Shown here one piece after another: positions 22,072-34,400 of a DNA stretch of 64,000 nt. The position numbers and the translations under genes were made by a program. Position 1 is the first letter of the stretch, and every line of letters begins with the position of its first letter. The notes under the pieces were generated by a model. That model was not told the DNA's origin. It was given only the letters and a program-made list of their open reading frames with translations, and did no database searches. Source of the DNA: Takakia lepidozioides (lineage: Eukaryota > Streptophyta > Takakiopsida > Takakiales > Takakiaceae); the NCBI GenBank assembly GCA_030704615.1, contig CM060734.1:10542001-10606000 (forward strand). Reading direction: 5' to 3'.

Positions 22072-23000
22072 AGCCTTTTAGGAAGGTTGTTGCGCAGTTT
22101 GGCGGACGTTGAAAGACGTGTTGAAGGCGGCTAATGCCACTTCCACTAAGGCAAAGTTTAAAGTGAAGCCTAAGGAACCCGACACTTCGAGGGCGTCCGA
22201 AATCGGAAGGCACTCAACACCTGGCTCCTGGAGCTAGAGCAGTACTTCCGGGCGGCCAAGTTGAGTGACGAGGATCGGGTGGAAGTGGCTCCCACCTATT
22301 TGAGGGGCTATGCTCAACAATGGTGGGTAGAAACGCTTCACGACCGAGGCCCAAGCCCGGAAACCTTGAACTGGAGTGGGTTCAAGGAAGTGATGAAGAG
22401 ACAGTTTGTGCCCCTCAACACGTCCTGGCTTGCCCAGGACAAGATGAGGAATTTGAAGCAAACAAATGACATTCGGGGGTATGTCCAGGCTTTCAATGTG
22501 CTGTTGCTCAAAGTCGCGGACATGGCAGAACCAGAAATGGTCTTCAACTTGTGGCGGGACTGGCCCCATGGGCCAGGCGGAAGTTGGAGGAGAAGCCACC
22601 CAAGACTTTGAACGAGGCAATTGAGAGGGCTGAATGTTTCTCGGATGCCCGTAGGGGTGAGAGACAAGGCCGTACGGAGCTGAACCACAAGAAGACCGCG
22701 GGAAGGTGACTCCTTCCGACCCGAAAAGAAATGGGATAGGCCACGCGGTGACAATGGCACGTGGAAATCAAAGGGAGGGCCTTCACACGTCAAGGCGGCA
22801 CCCGGTGCTTCGAAAGGAAAAGCGGGTGGAGCGGCTTATGGCGGACAGAAGGCAACCTTTGATGGAGTGTGTTTCAATTGCGGGGAGCCCGGGCACATGG
22901 CCAAGAAGTGCACAAAACCTCGACAATTGAACATGACTCGGGCAACCACGGAGCTGTCGGAAGATACCATCAGTCGCTTGGTGGAAGCGGTGGTCGCCAG
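22072..23000 (+). pseudogene. Chromovirus gag, remainder, with CCHC zinc knuckle
   Basis: Continues gag after MULE-A1. A retrotransposon-gag domain is seen (WLLELEQYFRAAKLSDEDRV, LRGYAQQWWVETL, FVPLNTSWLAQDKMRNLKQ), then a basic region and the knuckle CFNCGEPGHMAKKC near 22870. Frames shift near 22140-22230, 22560 and 22700, so it is not one open frame. It leads into the protease without a visible stop block. Confidence 0.88.
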
Positions 23001-23049
23001 AACTTGCAAGGTAGGCAACTATTCTTGTGAGTTGTATCAGGAAACTGGC

Positions 23050-25019
23050 GCCCTGCGTAAAGGGAGTCAGATATTGTTCGTGGATGGGATAATATCCGGA
23101 ACTAACGTGTCGTTGTTGGTGGACACAGGAGCGTCGCACTCCTTCATGACGCCGGCGGCGGCGCGAAAGTTGGGACTCCCGACAAGTGACGTGGGGGCCT
23201 CTATTGAGGTGCGCTCTGCCAAGGAGAACCTCAGTTGGCGACAAGGTTGGCGTTTGATGTTCCTCTTCAACTGGGGAGTTGGGAGGGACGTGAGAACTTC
23301 ACCATCTGCGAGATCGATGGAGTGGATCTCATTTTGGGAATGACCTTTTTGAGCAAATCCGGAGCGGTCATAGATGGCCGCAAGAGATTAGTCACGCTGC
23401 CATGTGGGAATGGTGGCGAGGTTTTACGAGTGTCGGAAACGCCCAAATCCGTGGGAGGGCGAATAAACCTTCTGTCAGCAAAGGAGTGGGCCGTGGAGGA
23501 GGCACACGAGCCCCAATTTTTGCTTTACATTAGAGAAGTGAAAGGAGAAGGCGATGGGGAGCCGAGCCCAGATTGGATCAAGGGGATTTTGGAGAAATAC
23601 CAGGATGTGATGCCGGAGGATTTACCAAGCGGCTTGCCACCGCGAAGTGGAGTTGACCACAAGATTGAGGTGATACCGGGATCGGAACCGCCTGCCAAGG
23701 CGCCCTACCGGTTGAGCCACAGAGAGTTGGTCGAGCTGAAGACTCAGCTCAAGGATCTAATGTCAAAGGGGTACATCCGGCTGAGTAAGTCACCTTACGG
23801 AGCCCCGGTGCTATTTGCAGACAAGAAGGATGGGACGCTACGGATGTGTGTCAATTACAGGGCTCTGAATAAGGTGACTATCAAAGACCGGTACCCTTTG
23901 CCAAGGATCGATGACCTCTTCGATCGGTTGGCAGGAGCGAAGTATTTCAGCCGGATCGACTTGCGCTCCGGCTATCACCAAATTCGGGTGGCGGAAGGAG
24001 ATGAGGAGAAGACCGCGTGCAGGACAAGGTATGGTTCATATGAGTTCTTGGAGATGCCTTTTGGGCTCACCAATGCACCAGCAACATTTAGCACGCTGAT
24101 GAACAGCCTTTTCCAGGAGTGGTTGGATGACTTTGTGATCGTGTACATCGACGACATCTTGGTGTACTCGAAAACAAAGGAGGAGCACCTGGAGCACCTG
24201 AAAAGGGTGTTCCAAAAATTGCGGGAAGGGAAGCTATATGCCAAAGCTTCAAAGCGCGAATTCGGGGTCACAAAAGTGGAGTTCCTGGGGCATGTGATTA
24301 CACAGGATGGGGTCAAAATGGATGACAGAAAGGTGAGGGCGATCTTGGACTGGGAGCCTCCGACTTCGGTCCCGGGAGTGCGATCCTTCCTAGGACTCGT
24401 CTCCTATTACCGGAAGTATGTGAGAAATTTTGCCAAGATTGCGGGGCCGCTGTCAGACCTTCTGTGTAAATCTAAAGTCTGGGCATGGAACACCTTTTGT
24501 GGCCAAGCTTTTGCTGAATTGAAGCAGCGGATGGCGGAACCTCCAGTCTTGAAAATCCCGGAGTTCGATCGTCCGTTCGAGATACACACAGATGCGTCGG
24601 ACTTCGCGATTGGGGGTGTACTGATGCAAGATGGACGCCCAGTGGCTTACGAAAGTAAGAAACTGAATGAAGTGGAGCGACGGTGGCCGACGCAGGAGAA
24701 AGAGATGAAGGCGGTGGTGCACTGTCTTGAGCTTTGGCGCCACTATGTTGGTTCCAACCCAGTGAAGGTGTTCACGGACAATGTCACGGTGAAGTATTTT
24801 GCCACGCAGCCCAAGTTGTCCCCAAAACAACTTAGGTGGCAAGATACTTTGGCGGTGTTCGACGTGGATATCCAGTACAAACCGGGACGAGACAACGTGG
24901 TGACCGATGCTTTAAGTAGAAAGCAGCAGCTCTTGTTGGTGTACAAGGGCGAGACGGCGCTCCAAAGGAAGATCCGGAAGGCTTGCCGGAAGGATGAGCT
25001 GGCGAAGTCCATGATGTAG
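23050..25019 (+). pseudogene. Chromovirus protease, reverse transcriptase and RNase H
   Basis: The protease motif LLVDTGASHSFMTP lies near 23115. A 594-residue open frame (from 23235) carries the reverse transcriptase: [22 protein letters not shown], the first catalytic Asp in [25 protein letters not shown] and [11 protein letters not shown] with the catalytic DD. The connection ([20 protein letters not shown]) and RNase H ([44 protein letters not shown]) follow. RT and RNase H look catalytically complete. A frame change lies near 23235 between the protease and the long frame, and a TAG ends it at 25017 before integrase. Confidence 0.9.
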
Positions 25020-25022
25020 GAC

Positions 25023-25887
25023 TTGCGGATGGGGGTTAAATCGCAGTTCCACTTGCAAAATGGACTGCTCCGGTATAAGCAAAAGCGTCTCTACGTGCCG
25101 AAGGGAGGGATCAGAGATAGCCTCTTGAGAGAATGCCATGATAGCCCGCTTGCGGGCCACGGCGGAGCCAAGCGCACTGCGGCACTCTTGAAGAAAGAGT
25201 ATTTCTGGCCCAAACTGAGGGAGGAGGCAGAGGAGTATGTCAAGACATGCACCACATGCCAACAAAACCGGAGCGAGTACAAAAAGCAAGCGGGGCTGTT
25301 ACAACCCTTGCCGATTCCAGAGGGCACTTGGGAAAGCGTCTCAATGGATTTCATGACTGCTATGCCGCTGTCAAAAGGATTCGATGCAATCATGGTGGTG
25401 GGGGATAGGTTCAGTAAAATGGGCCATTTCATCCCCACCAAGGAGACGGCAACGGCGCAGGAGACAGAGCGACTTTACTTCGCCCACGTCTTAAAGAGTA
25501 AATTTTGGAGGGCACTTTGGAAGAAGATGGGGACGAGGCTGAAGATGAGCACCGCCTTCCGACCTACGACTGCCGGCAAACAGCAAGGTGCACCCAGTAT
25601 AACATGTCTCCCTTTTGAAACCTTACTTCAAAGATGAAGCGCGTCCGAATCGGCATCAAGTGTTGCGTCCACCACCTATGCTGTTGGATCATGAAAATGA
25701 ACCTGAGTATGAGGTGGAGGCAATACTTAAGTCGAGGAGGTTCAAGAACCGAGAAACGGAGTATCTCGTCAAATGGAAGGGCTATCATCATGTGGAGGCA
25801 TCTTGGGTGCGTGCCTCAGAAATGAGAAACGCATCCGAGGCGGTTGCAGCTTTCGAAGGGCGACCTCAAAAGCGGAAGAAACGTTGA
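25023..25887 (+). pseudogene. Chromovirus integrase (internally deleted) with C-terminal chromodomain
   Basis: The HHCC zinc domain (ECHDSPLAGHGGAKRT, CTTCQQNRSEYKK) and the first core Asp region (MVVGDRFSKMGHFIP) are present. After HVLKSKFWRALWKKMGTRLK the block with the second Asp is missing, and after FRPTTAGKQ the block with the Glu is gone. The frame then shifts to LLKPYFKDEARPN and a chromodomain (EYEVEAILKSRRFKNRETEYLVKWKGY, HHVEASWVRASEM, about 25695-25830). The chromodomain places this element among the chromoviruses, which use it to choose chromatin targets. This copy cannot integrate by its own enzyme. Confidence 0.9.
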
Positions 25888-26791
25888 TGGGGACATCAAC
25901 CTTGGAGCGTGGGGGAGGAAATGCATGCTTAGCCCGGCTTAGCTAGCTTAGGAATCCGATTACAAAAACTTGTATTGTACAAAAATTTGTTATAAAGGAA
26001 ATGGGTTCCAAATGTTGTGCGTCCTATTTTGTTTGGAATGGTGATGCATGGTATGGTTGGCTAGTGTGTAGAATGCATGCTAGCTTATAAAAGTGGGAGA
26101 GGTAAATGGGTTAATCGTGTGTTTGCGTAGTGCCGAAATCGGGTGACCCCCATCCAAGGGGCAAGGAAACTTGCGACTTCTTTGGGAGTTCACGTGCTAG
26201 TGCGCACCTGGCGCGTGCGCGTACTATAACTGCGCTACCGAGGGGGTTGCCTTGTAGTGCGGGCTAACGCAGAAGCTACGTGCTTCCATTCACGTACTAT
26301 AATCGTGTAGCCTTGGGACGAAGTCGTAGTGCGGCTTCGGCGTGTTCCCGTACCTCAGGCCAGCATTCCAAGGCGGACCCAATTGTAGTGATTGGGGCGC
26401 ACGGTTGGTTCAAGGTTATCTTCCTAGTCAAAGAGGGTTCCAGGGAACCCTTGCTCAAGGTGATGCCAAAAGCGGCATCATGAGCGATCGCAAGCAATGT
26501 TGTTGCAGTAAGGCGATTCGATCCTCGGGGAGGATCGTTCCTTGGCCTTGAAATAGGCCAATAAGAGTGCACTAGGAGGAGCTGGAGAGGCTCCACCCTT
26601 GGCCGGGACTTGGAGGAAGTCGGCCGAACTAGCTAGTGGAGAGTAGAGTCAAGTGTGGGGTTTGGTTCTTTGCCATGGGACGCCATGGTACGGAAACAAA
26701 CTCCTTGATGTGGGACGCCACAACTTGGATGTTCGTTTCTACAAAATGGACAAGTCGATGAGGACATCGACTCCCTGTTGGTAGGGGTGTG
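25888..26791 (+). other. Chromovirus 3' untranslated region and polypurine tract
   Basis: No credible gene in about 900 bp between the chromodomain stop and the 3' LTR. A purine-rich GGTAGGGGTGTG directly before the LTR start at 26792 would be the plus-strand priming site. Short CGTACTATAA-type repeats occur near 26220 and 26295. Confidence 0.6.
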
Positions 26792-27521
26792 TGTCGCGGC
26801 CCTTTGCCTTGAGGGCAGGGGGTCGGGACACATGAGGGGCTGCCCCTATGGTGGGGGCAGCGGCAGCGATAGGTATGGGGGGGCTGAAGCACCCTTGAGT
26901 GCCCAAGGCACTCAAGGAGGCGGAGGCGCTCACTAGGTGGAGCCCCGCACACCGGGTTGCGGTGGGGGTGGCTCCACAAGGGGTGGTGGTAGCTTAGCGG
27001 GACTTAGTGGGGGTGGCATAGGACTCACCATGGGGGCGGAGACCTCGTGGTGGGAGTCGTGGGGAGTCTTGGGACTCATCACGGTCCAGAGGGGCCGTGG
27101 TGAGTGGGCCAAGACTCACCACGACTCATCACCGGGAGTCGAGGGTTTTCGTGGTGGTTCGCCATAAAATGGCATGGCTGGTTGTGAAACCCCCGCGGAC
27201 AGCTACAGAAGTATATATAAGGGGAGTAGTGACCCCGAGAACGGTGCAAGCCCGTTGGTGACCAAAAACTAGTGAGTAAGCGAGCGAGCCGGAAAGCGAC
27301 CAAAGAGTGGGGAGCTGTTCCGGACTGCCATCTACCAAAGGGAATTCTCCTAGGCCCAAATAGGTGGAGGGTTTAGTGGGAAGCGAAGGGGGGACCGTTA
27401 TGTCCCGGTGAGCAGCCGAAGCTCCAAGTTGGCCCGGGCGGCCAGGTTGGGAGTTAGGCGCGCGCATCGGAGCGAGTAACTATGACTTGAAGGGAAGCTT
27501 ACCGAAGTGAGGTGCGCGACA
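26792..27521 (+). repeat. 3' LTR of the chromovirus
   Basis: TGTCGCGG to GCGCGACA, near-identical partner of 9753-10478. It is followed by GTGAG, the target-site partner of CTGAG before the 5' LTR. Confidence 0.95.
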
Positions 27522-27526
27522 GTGAG

Positions 27527-28242
27527 AAAGAAAGGTACATCCTGAAGTTGCAGCAAACACTCATGGCCCACAAGAATGAACTCTCTGTGGCCAACAAGGC
27601 TTGGAAGGAAGCCAATAATCTGGCTGCTGCCTATGTGGGCCTGGTTGAACCTCATGCGAAGCGCATAGAGGCTTTACAGCAGCAGTTAGATGTGTATAGA
27701 CTCAAGGAGGAGCAGACTCTTAGGGGTGTCACACAGGACTTGGTGGATAATCACCTTATGCAAGTGTGGTTAGCACAAGGGCTAGTAGAAGGCAAAGCAC
27801 CAAGGAAGCTCACCCACGGAGTGATGAATGATCTCAGATTGCAAGTACAAAATATTGCCACAACTACTATAGACAATGTCTATAGTAGAATAGCAGAGTT
27901 ACAGGATGATGTGGAAGGCCTACAGACTCAAGTAGATGACCTGAGTTCAAATATTGACAAGAGAGTCTTTGTTCCTGAGGAGCAGCTGGTGGCTACTTTT
28001 TTGCATGCCAGGACTCTGATTTTTCAATCTTCTTCACAGGAGGTGCAGGAGTTGTCAGTGGTAGAAGGGCCAGTGGTTAATATCACAGCTTCCATAGCAG
28101 GTGGCTGTGTAGGTGGCTGACCCTGTTGATACTATGGCAAAGCCACAGCCTGAGGTTTGGGGGGGTGCTGCTTTTCACCTACCTAGGACTCATGCTGCAC
28201 TGGAGTACAATCGGGCAATGATTATGCCTTTCAACCAAATTC
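27527..28242 (+). pseudogene. ORF-X copy 1, C-terminal part of the coiled coil
   Basis: Resumes the frame broken at 9752 with KERYILKLQQTLMAHKNE. It continues the coiled coil (NELSVANKAWKEANNL, VDDLSSNIDKRVFVPEEQL) and ends in the conserved MIMPFNQI, where the second copy goes on to LDLAWKEFSPPQ. Here the sequence jumps to an inverted segment instead. A frameshift near 28085 separates the last 40 codons. Confidence 0.75.
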
Positions 28243-28249
28243 GTAACAG

Positions 28250-29187
28250 TGTCGAGCGGCTTTTACTCACCCATCCCTTCACTATCCGAGGTGGAAACTC
28301 CAAGATAGAAGAGTTGGATATCTCTAAACACTCAGCCCGCTCAGAACAATCAGTCATGACCTACAGCTAGTGAATCATGGTTGTGCTTCCTATTTGTATT
28401 TCTTCTTGCCTTCGTACTAGCAAATTACCTTACTGTGTATACTGAAGCATCAGATTGCTTTAGTACCTATCAAGTTCCAATCAATCATTCATTCATTCCA
28501 CAGCTTCTCTTATGTCTCTCTACACAGTGTGATTGTATCGAATAAGTATCAGATTAAGATTAATCAGGTATCAGGCCAATGCCATGGTGTCCCTAATCTA
28601 CCCTACTGTATGATTCTACAGCTTGCATATATTAAGCCTCAATCAAGTCATCATCTCCTCTTCACTGTTTCCGCTCTCCGTTTCGTCTCCTCTTTCCCTG
28701 TCCAAGTCCTGCTCTCCAAGAAGTGATCCCCTTCCTGTTGCCGCCCTGCCTAATCTACCCGCAAGCTGTTCTAACCACCTAACTAACTAACTGTCACCCC
28801 TGAAGTAACACATTCCCTCTGCAGATGTCGTTCCCACACAGTCGTTCCTTGTCAATGATAACCGTTCCCTATGTACGCTGTGACGGGCTGTGCCAAGCTG
28901 TGTCGAGCTGTGACTGTGCTGAGCTGTGACTGGCTGTGTAAAACTGTGTCGGGCTGTGTCAGACTGTGTCGCCCCCCCCCCCTAAAGCCTGCGCCTGTCA
29001 CCCCTAAAACTTCTGCTGGTCTCAGTCCACCATCCGTAAGTCTGCGCAAATTAAGGGTACCCCACAGAACCCGTAAAAGCGTCTAAGTCCCAAACAGCCC
29101 TCTAACATTACCCCTCCCCCTCTCAAGAAGCCGTGTCCTTACCGTTTACTGTTTAGGATCAGCAAACCTTTGTGAGCGAGCACCCTT
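28250..29187 (-). other. Inverted 3' non-coding region of ORF-X element, with LTR-like end
   Basis: Similar along its length to 47350-48284, which lies downstream of ORF-X copy 2. Read on the minus strand it follows the ORF-X stop, carries a CACAGCC-type array (28880-28975), a C13 run (28971-28983) and ends CGCTCGACA at 28250. The shared sharp edge at 28250 and 47350, with a TG..CA-type end, suggests an LTR terminus. I did not find the partner LTR. Confidence 0.5.
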
Positions 29188-30097
29188 CTAATGGTGAGAG
29201 TCTCTTGAAGGACTCCGTGTACGAGCTCGAGCCCTGTCACTGGCTGATGGAGGCGATTGAGCACTACATAGAAATGTCTGACCCTCCTGTGGTTGATAAC
29301 GAGGTAATCTCTCAGGCATAGGAGATCCTCGTCGTTTCTTCTCTGCCATCTGGAGTGCATAGTCCTCCGCCATGTCAAAAGGTTCCTCTGAAGAACCAGT
29401 AGTGTCAGAATCATCGTCCCCCCTCAGGTGTTTTAACGGCCGAACTTTAAGTGGCTTCTCCGGAATCCTGCGTGACATACAATGTTGGCCCACCATGTCG
29501 GGAAGCTTAAATTGTAGTACCTGCTGTAAACGCTTGCAAGCAAAATGAGTGAACTCCCTGAACTCCTTAGCCGTATAAGTATTTCCAGGCTTCATGTCCC
29601 TTATAGAAAATATCATCAGGGCCCAATTTCTCTGTTGCCAAGTTGTTCCAAGCCAAATTAAACCATGAACGAAGTTGGGAATCCTTCTGCATCATGACTT
29701 TTGCATCATACAGATACATATGAGGTAGCACTGAAGGAAAGACCCAATGATCCCCACTAGAATAACTCAGAAATCGTGATTGCATCTTCTGCTGCTCAAT
29801 GTGATAACGTGCCATGAAACAAGCAGCATAGTATAATCCACAGCCCATGACAATGCTAGATACCTCCTTGGTCTTGGTATAGATGTACCCATGTATAACC
29901 TGGAAGGCAATTAATTCCTTCAGCATGGTGCCTGCCTCAGACCAGTACCTTGCAAAGTGATGATCCTCAATGGGTTGATTGTTCGGAAGAACCTTAGTCC
30001 GAGTTGCCACTAGCAACCAAATGCGCATGATCTGGTAATAATGTGCCAACGACTGCGGAGGACTAAATTCCTTCCATGCCAAATCCATCACAAGCTT
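29188..30097 (-). pseudogene. ORF-X copy 1, C-terminal domain, inverted
   Basis: On the minus strand from about 30097, DLAWKEFSPPQSLAHYYQIMRIW continues exactly where plus-strand ORF-X stops (MIMPFNQI). The domain includes MLKELIAFQVIHGYIYTKTK, CGLYYAACFMARYHIEQQ and LYDAKVMMQKDSQLRSWF, then a Ser/Arg-rich tail. One frameshift lies near 29600. The match with 48285-49260 shows the orientation has been flipped here by inversion. Confidence 0.72.
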
Positions 30098-30536
30098 GGA
30101 AGAGCAGGGATGGCTGGACAGGCAAGGCGTTTGGTAATATGAATACCTGCACCACATCTATTAGTATATGTATATGTCTATACATATTGACATGGTCTAT
30201 GTGCATGGAGTAGGACAGTGGAGGCGGCCTGTGAGTTTGTTGCAAAGTGGTGGTACAGTCTTGACTCTGTAAACTTGGAAATGATTTCATGAGCATGGGC
30301 TTACTTTTTTTTTTTGTGGCACTTTGTCAAAGAAAGACAGAGCAGGTAGTCCAAGCTTGACTGAGCTGGCACACGCCTCAAAGGTGGACAAGGGATATGG
30401 CTCCCAGTCATGTCATGACCTTGAGGTAAATGTCGTGCTCTTACTTTGTCACTACTTAGATTTTTTGTATCAGTAGACAGACCATACAAACTCATTATCT
30501 CCATGTTGTTTGGGTCTGTAGGGAGGAGGGAGTGCG
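30098..30536. other. Unassigned flank between the inversion breakpoint and an exon-like frame
   Basis: No reading frame or known repeat recognised. It has a T-run near 30306-30317 and the fragment around 30420-30535 leads to a possible splice acceptor (GGGTCTGTAG) just before the open frame at 30537. Confidence 0.4.
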
Positions 30537-30781
30537 ATGCAGGCTCGACTGTCGTGTCTTGAGGGGAGTGTGCTTGCCTTGTCAGAAACCCAGATCCCCA
30601 CAATTGAGGGCACATCGGCCACTATAAAAGCTGAAGTGGCTAAGGCTTTTGAGGATAATGCCAGAAAACTGGATGCATTGATGGCAATGATGGTGGGAAT
30701 ATCGACGCCCGCCCCTCCTCCAATTACTATCCCAACATCTACTTTTATTGCACCACTGCATGATGATGCAGGCTTGGAAGG
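30537..30781 (+). pseudogene. Exon-like open frame of unknown family, split by MULE-A2
   Basis: An open frame (MQARLSCLEGSVLALSETQI) reads through a helical stretch and a Pro/Thr-rich stretch (ISTPAPPPITIPTSTF) up to the MULE-A2 insertion. The left flank has an acceptor-like AG. After the transposon the flank continues at 42298. I do not recognise the family; it could be a host exon or an unclassified gag. CTTGGAAGG at 30773-30781 is the left target copy. Confidence 0.4.
30773..30781. repeat. MULE-A2 target site duplication, left copy
   Basis: CTTGGAAGG; the right copy at 42289-42297 is CTTGGCAGG. One base differs. Confidence 0.8.
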
Positions 30782-31413
30782 CAACGACGCAATGGCGTGA
30801 GCGTTGCGCGTGAGCGTTGCGCGTGAGCGCGCGAGCGTACGCTCACGCCAACTGACGTGGCGTGAGCCTGCACACACGCTGACGCGGCGTGAGCGTCATG
30901 TCAGCATGCTGATGTGGCGGTAAATGATGACATGGCAATGTCCGTCATCTGCCACATCACCATTAACATGCGCCGCCTATAACCGTGGATGGTCCTATGA
31001 CCGTGGAATTAATGCAGGGAATCTTGCCTAAATAGAATCAAGACGAGCATTGAGGCCTACAATTGCAGCATCCAACATTGTGCAATTACAAATGCTTGTT
31101 TCACTTTTACAATTACGAGGACGACAAAATGTCCTCACAAATTGTGCGCCATAAAGGCTGCCACGGGAAGACCTTCCTCCCTCCTCAAATAACAATGAGA
31201 GTTAGGATCATCTTCAAAAGATGATTGTAGTGCATAGCGACAGCAAGACATGTAGACTTCGAACGGTGCAATGACAAATGTGCACTACCTAAAAGTTGTC
31301 ACTCAGAGCTCACTCCGTATAGTTGGAGGCCATATCATTGCACAGCCGACGAATTGATGTGAATTACACATTTCAAATCATGGTCATCCACATACCACAT
31401 TACATAGTTCATG

Positions 31414-34400
31414 CTACCCATGTGTTGTATCCCGCTGCAAAAGAGTATCGACCTCGTTGAAACTCATAGTGGCTTGGTGAATGAAGTTGTCACGTTTGGG
31501 ATCGCAAACCATCCTCCTCAAAAATATGAAATACAAATGTTTGCAGGGTATGAATTTACCTCTCTTGCCCAAACTGGTTGATAGCATATTCACAAAATCA
31601 GGACATGTGCAATTGGGGAAATTGGAAACCGTGATGTCGTAGGTCCTGTCATGAACAGCAGATGTGGAAGTGATGATTGTGAATACCCGACCATATCCTG
31701 GATCGGGTACTTCCGTGGTGCTTCCAACACGAGCTTGGAGCATTCTTGCGGACTCCACTTTGCCAAAGTGTTCAGCGGTTGGAGGGAAACGCCGAACGAG
31801 CTTTCCATCTCGTTTGGTTGGCCACAAGTCAGGATTTGCCGGGGGGACCCGGGAGGACGCAAAAGTAGTAGCACATGCATGGAGTTGGGGTTGTCTCGCA
31901 AGGGAAAAACCTGCCTCCTCCAGCATTTCAATCTCCTGAAAGCTGAGATGTGTTCCCACCTTCACGGGCCAAACGGTTGGAGGAGTTGGCTTCATCACTA
32001 CGGAAGGACGCACAGTTCCATGCACACATCTGGCACAATCATCTGCGCAGAACCAGAACTTGTGGTTCTTGGCTTCTGGTTGACCGTATGGACGCATCAA
32101 GCCCGTGAAAGTCGAAGCAGGAGTTCGGGCACCACCTCTGGATATAGATGAAGTGCACTTCTCGAAATTAGTTGCCCTGATCGCTGTACATTTCACACGA
32201 GACCCTACACTTGTGCGTTCTATGTGCCAAACGTGGTCGGGGCATGCGGACTCAAGCACATCAAGGGGGTTGTTTCTCTCCTGCACCATTTCAGTGGCAC
32301 TGTTTGATGCTGGAGCTTGCCATCGTGTTGGAGGTTCCTCCACAATGGAGGTTCCGGACATGGAGCTATCATGCAGGGGAACACGAGGCTTCGAGAAGTT
32401 ATCACGGTCTGCCCTGTGGGAATCTGAATCCGAACCAGGTGGAGTGTTCAATTTCCTCTTACAGGAGCCGAATCTCTCCTCCCCTTCAAGATGTGGAACT
32501 CTAGAAACACACTGTGGCGTTCCCTGGGCATACATGCTCACCGCCCGTGCTATCTTGATTGGATCCCCAGATTTGTTTGCAGCACGCAACATCAACTCCC
32601 ATTTGTCCGGACCCTTGCCACCAACCCCACCTCGTAAGAAATCACGGTATCGGGTTTGTTGTTGCAAGGCACGTATCAAATCATCTGTTGTTGCCACATA
32701 CAAATCCCGACCTCGTTTCCCAGACTGCTGCAACCATGCGTTGTGCACAGTTTCTACCAAATTGCAAGATGGCATGTCCGCCATTTCCTCAATGGACATG
32801 TTCTGCAAAGAGGATAACCACACTTCAGAACAGTGCACAGGAAACAACATAAAGAAAGCAATGAGTCAAAAATATGGAAAGCAAATGTATGAATAAAGCA
32901 TGAAATAGAAGCCTCGTACCATTGTCATGGCTGCTCCCCACTGTCTATACCGGAAGTGCCAAAACGCCAGCCAATCTTCCAATGCTCTCATACTCTCAAG
33001 TGATGCAGCTCCAGAAGAGAACCACCATGCACGAATTGTCTGGAACAAAGTGTCCGCCTCCTTCATTGTTCTAGCATCTTTGTACTCTTTGCACAATTTA
33101 CGGTGCTGAGTCTGCATCTCTGGTTTGATGTCCGACTTTATATGTTTTTCCAGAGATTGTGTCCAATGGAATAGACATGTACGCTCTCTTCCTGGCATAG
33201 GCACTTTTGGGTCGCCCGATCCGAAGACAATACGAACAGCATTGAAATTTGCTTGAGCACTATCCGCCATGAAACCTGCGAAATTTGGAGATGGCAGCCC
33301 ATGGCAGCCCATGACACGTATCAGGGAATTCCACATGAGCTTCTGGGATTCCGTATCCTCGGATTGCATGTCACAAACTGCAATTGTCATAACTCGTTGG
33401 TACACTGGATCGTAGACATGACAAGCCATTGTCGTCCAATCCTTCACTCGTTTCACATGATCAAACATAAGAAAACAGTTCTGCAAGTCCCCAGTCTTCT
33501 GCATCCGCTTCACGAGGCTAACCCCACTGCCCTCCCCAACAGTCGACATTTTGAAAAGAAAAACTTTGATGGCACCTTGACCTGGGAATACATTGTCCTG
33601 GATGTAATCGTACTTGCTCACTCGTTTCAATTCCAAAATATTGTCTATGTAGCCTCTGATCCCAGAGCCCATTCTCAATGCATTGATCTAATGCCGAATG
33701 TTAGGTGAACTTAAAGTGGAGAAATGATCCATGACCAGGTCCAATGCTGCACCGTCAAGTTTAGTCCCCACAGAATCTCCTTCACTCAAAATATGGCTTT
33801 CCAAGAAGGACTTGCTTGCGCCAAGAGCAATTGCAGATGTTGTTGCGGATGGGTTTCTCCCGAACTCCTGTTTGATCAACCTCGATACTGTCTCAACACT
33901 CTCCCTGTAATCCCCCTTCGAGACAGGATGGTTATGGAATCCAAAATGCACACAAGCTCTCGTCATTGTATTCAAACGGTGGACAACATATAGTACATTC
34001 TTGCTCCGCAGAGCGCCAAACAGGATGGCACAAGTTTGCAGAATTTGCAGACGAAAGTGTTTGCCGGTGGAGGGGCAGTCCCAGGCTGAAATGGATTTTC
34101 CGCCAGACCCTCCCATTCGCTTTGATTATGAACCCCAGACTGAAGAAAGTGTCTACAATTCAAATTATCACACCTAAGGTGTCCATTGCAAACTGTCCTC
34201 CTGAAAACAAGCTTGTCATCATTCTGAATATTGGATGTTTTTGTTCTGCACCACGGGTGCCCGTCGTGTTTCTTGTCCATTCCATGCATCATGATTGTTA
34301 CACCTCCAACTCGCGGAGGAGGAGGCAGCTCGAATAGGATATCGCCATCAAAAGTCTCCGGCAAGAACTTCACAGGCACCTGCTTCAAAGATTCCCAATC

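Larger units (their letters stand above)
9753..27521 (+). mobile_element. Ty3/gypsy chromovirus with both LTRs, interrupted by MULE-A1
   Basis: Two LTRs of 726 and 730 bp begin TGTCGCGGC and end GCGCGACA. A primer binding site follows the 5' LTR. The internal region encodes gag, protease, RT-RNase H, integrase and a chromodomain. Target-site bases CTGAG (9748-9752) and GTGAG (27522-27526) flank it, a 5-bp duplication with one mismatch. Removing the element and one target copy restores ORF-X in frame. The 11.3-kb MULE-A1 is nested in gag, so the element proper is about 6.45 kb. Both LTRs are close to identical by eye, so insertion was not ancient, but the integrase core carries deletions. Confidence 0.95.
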
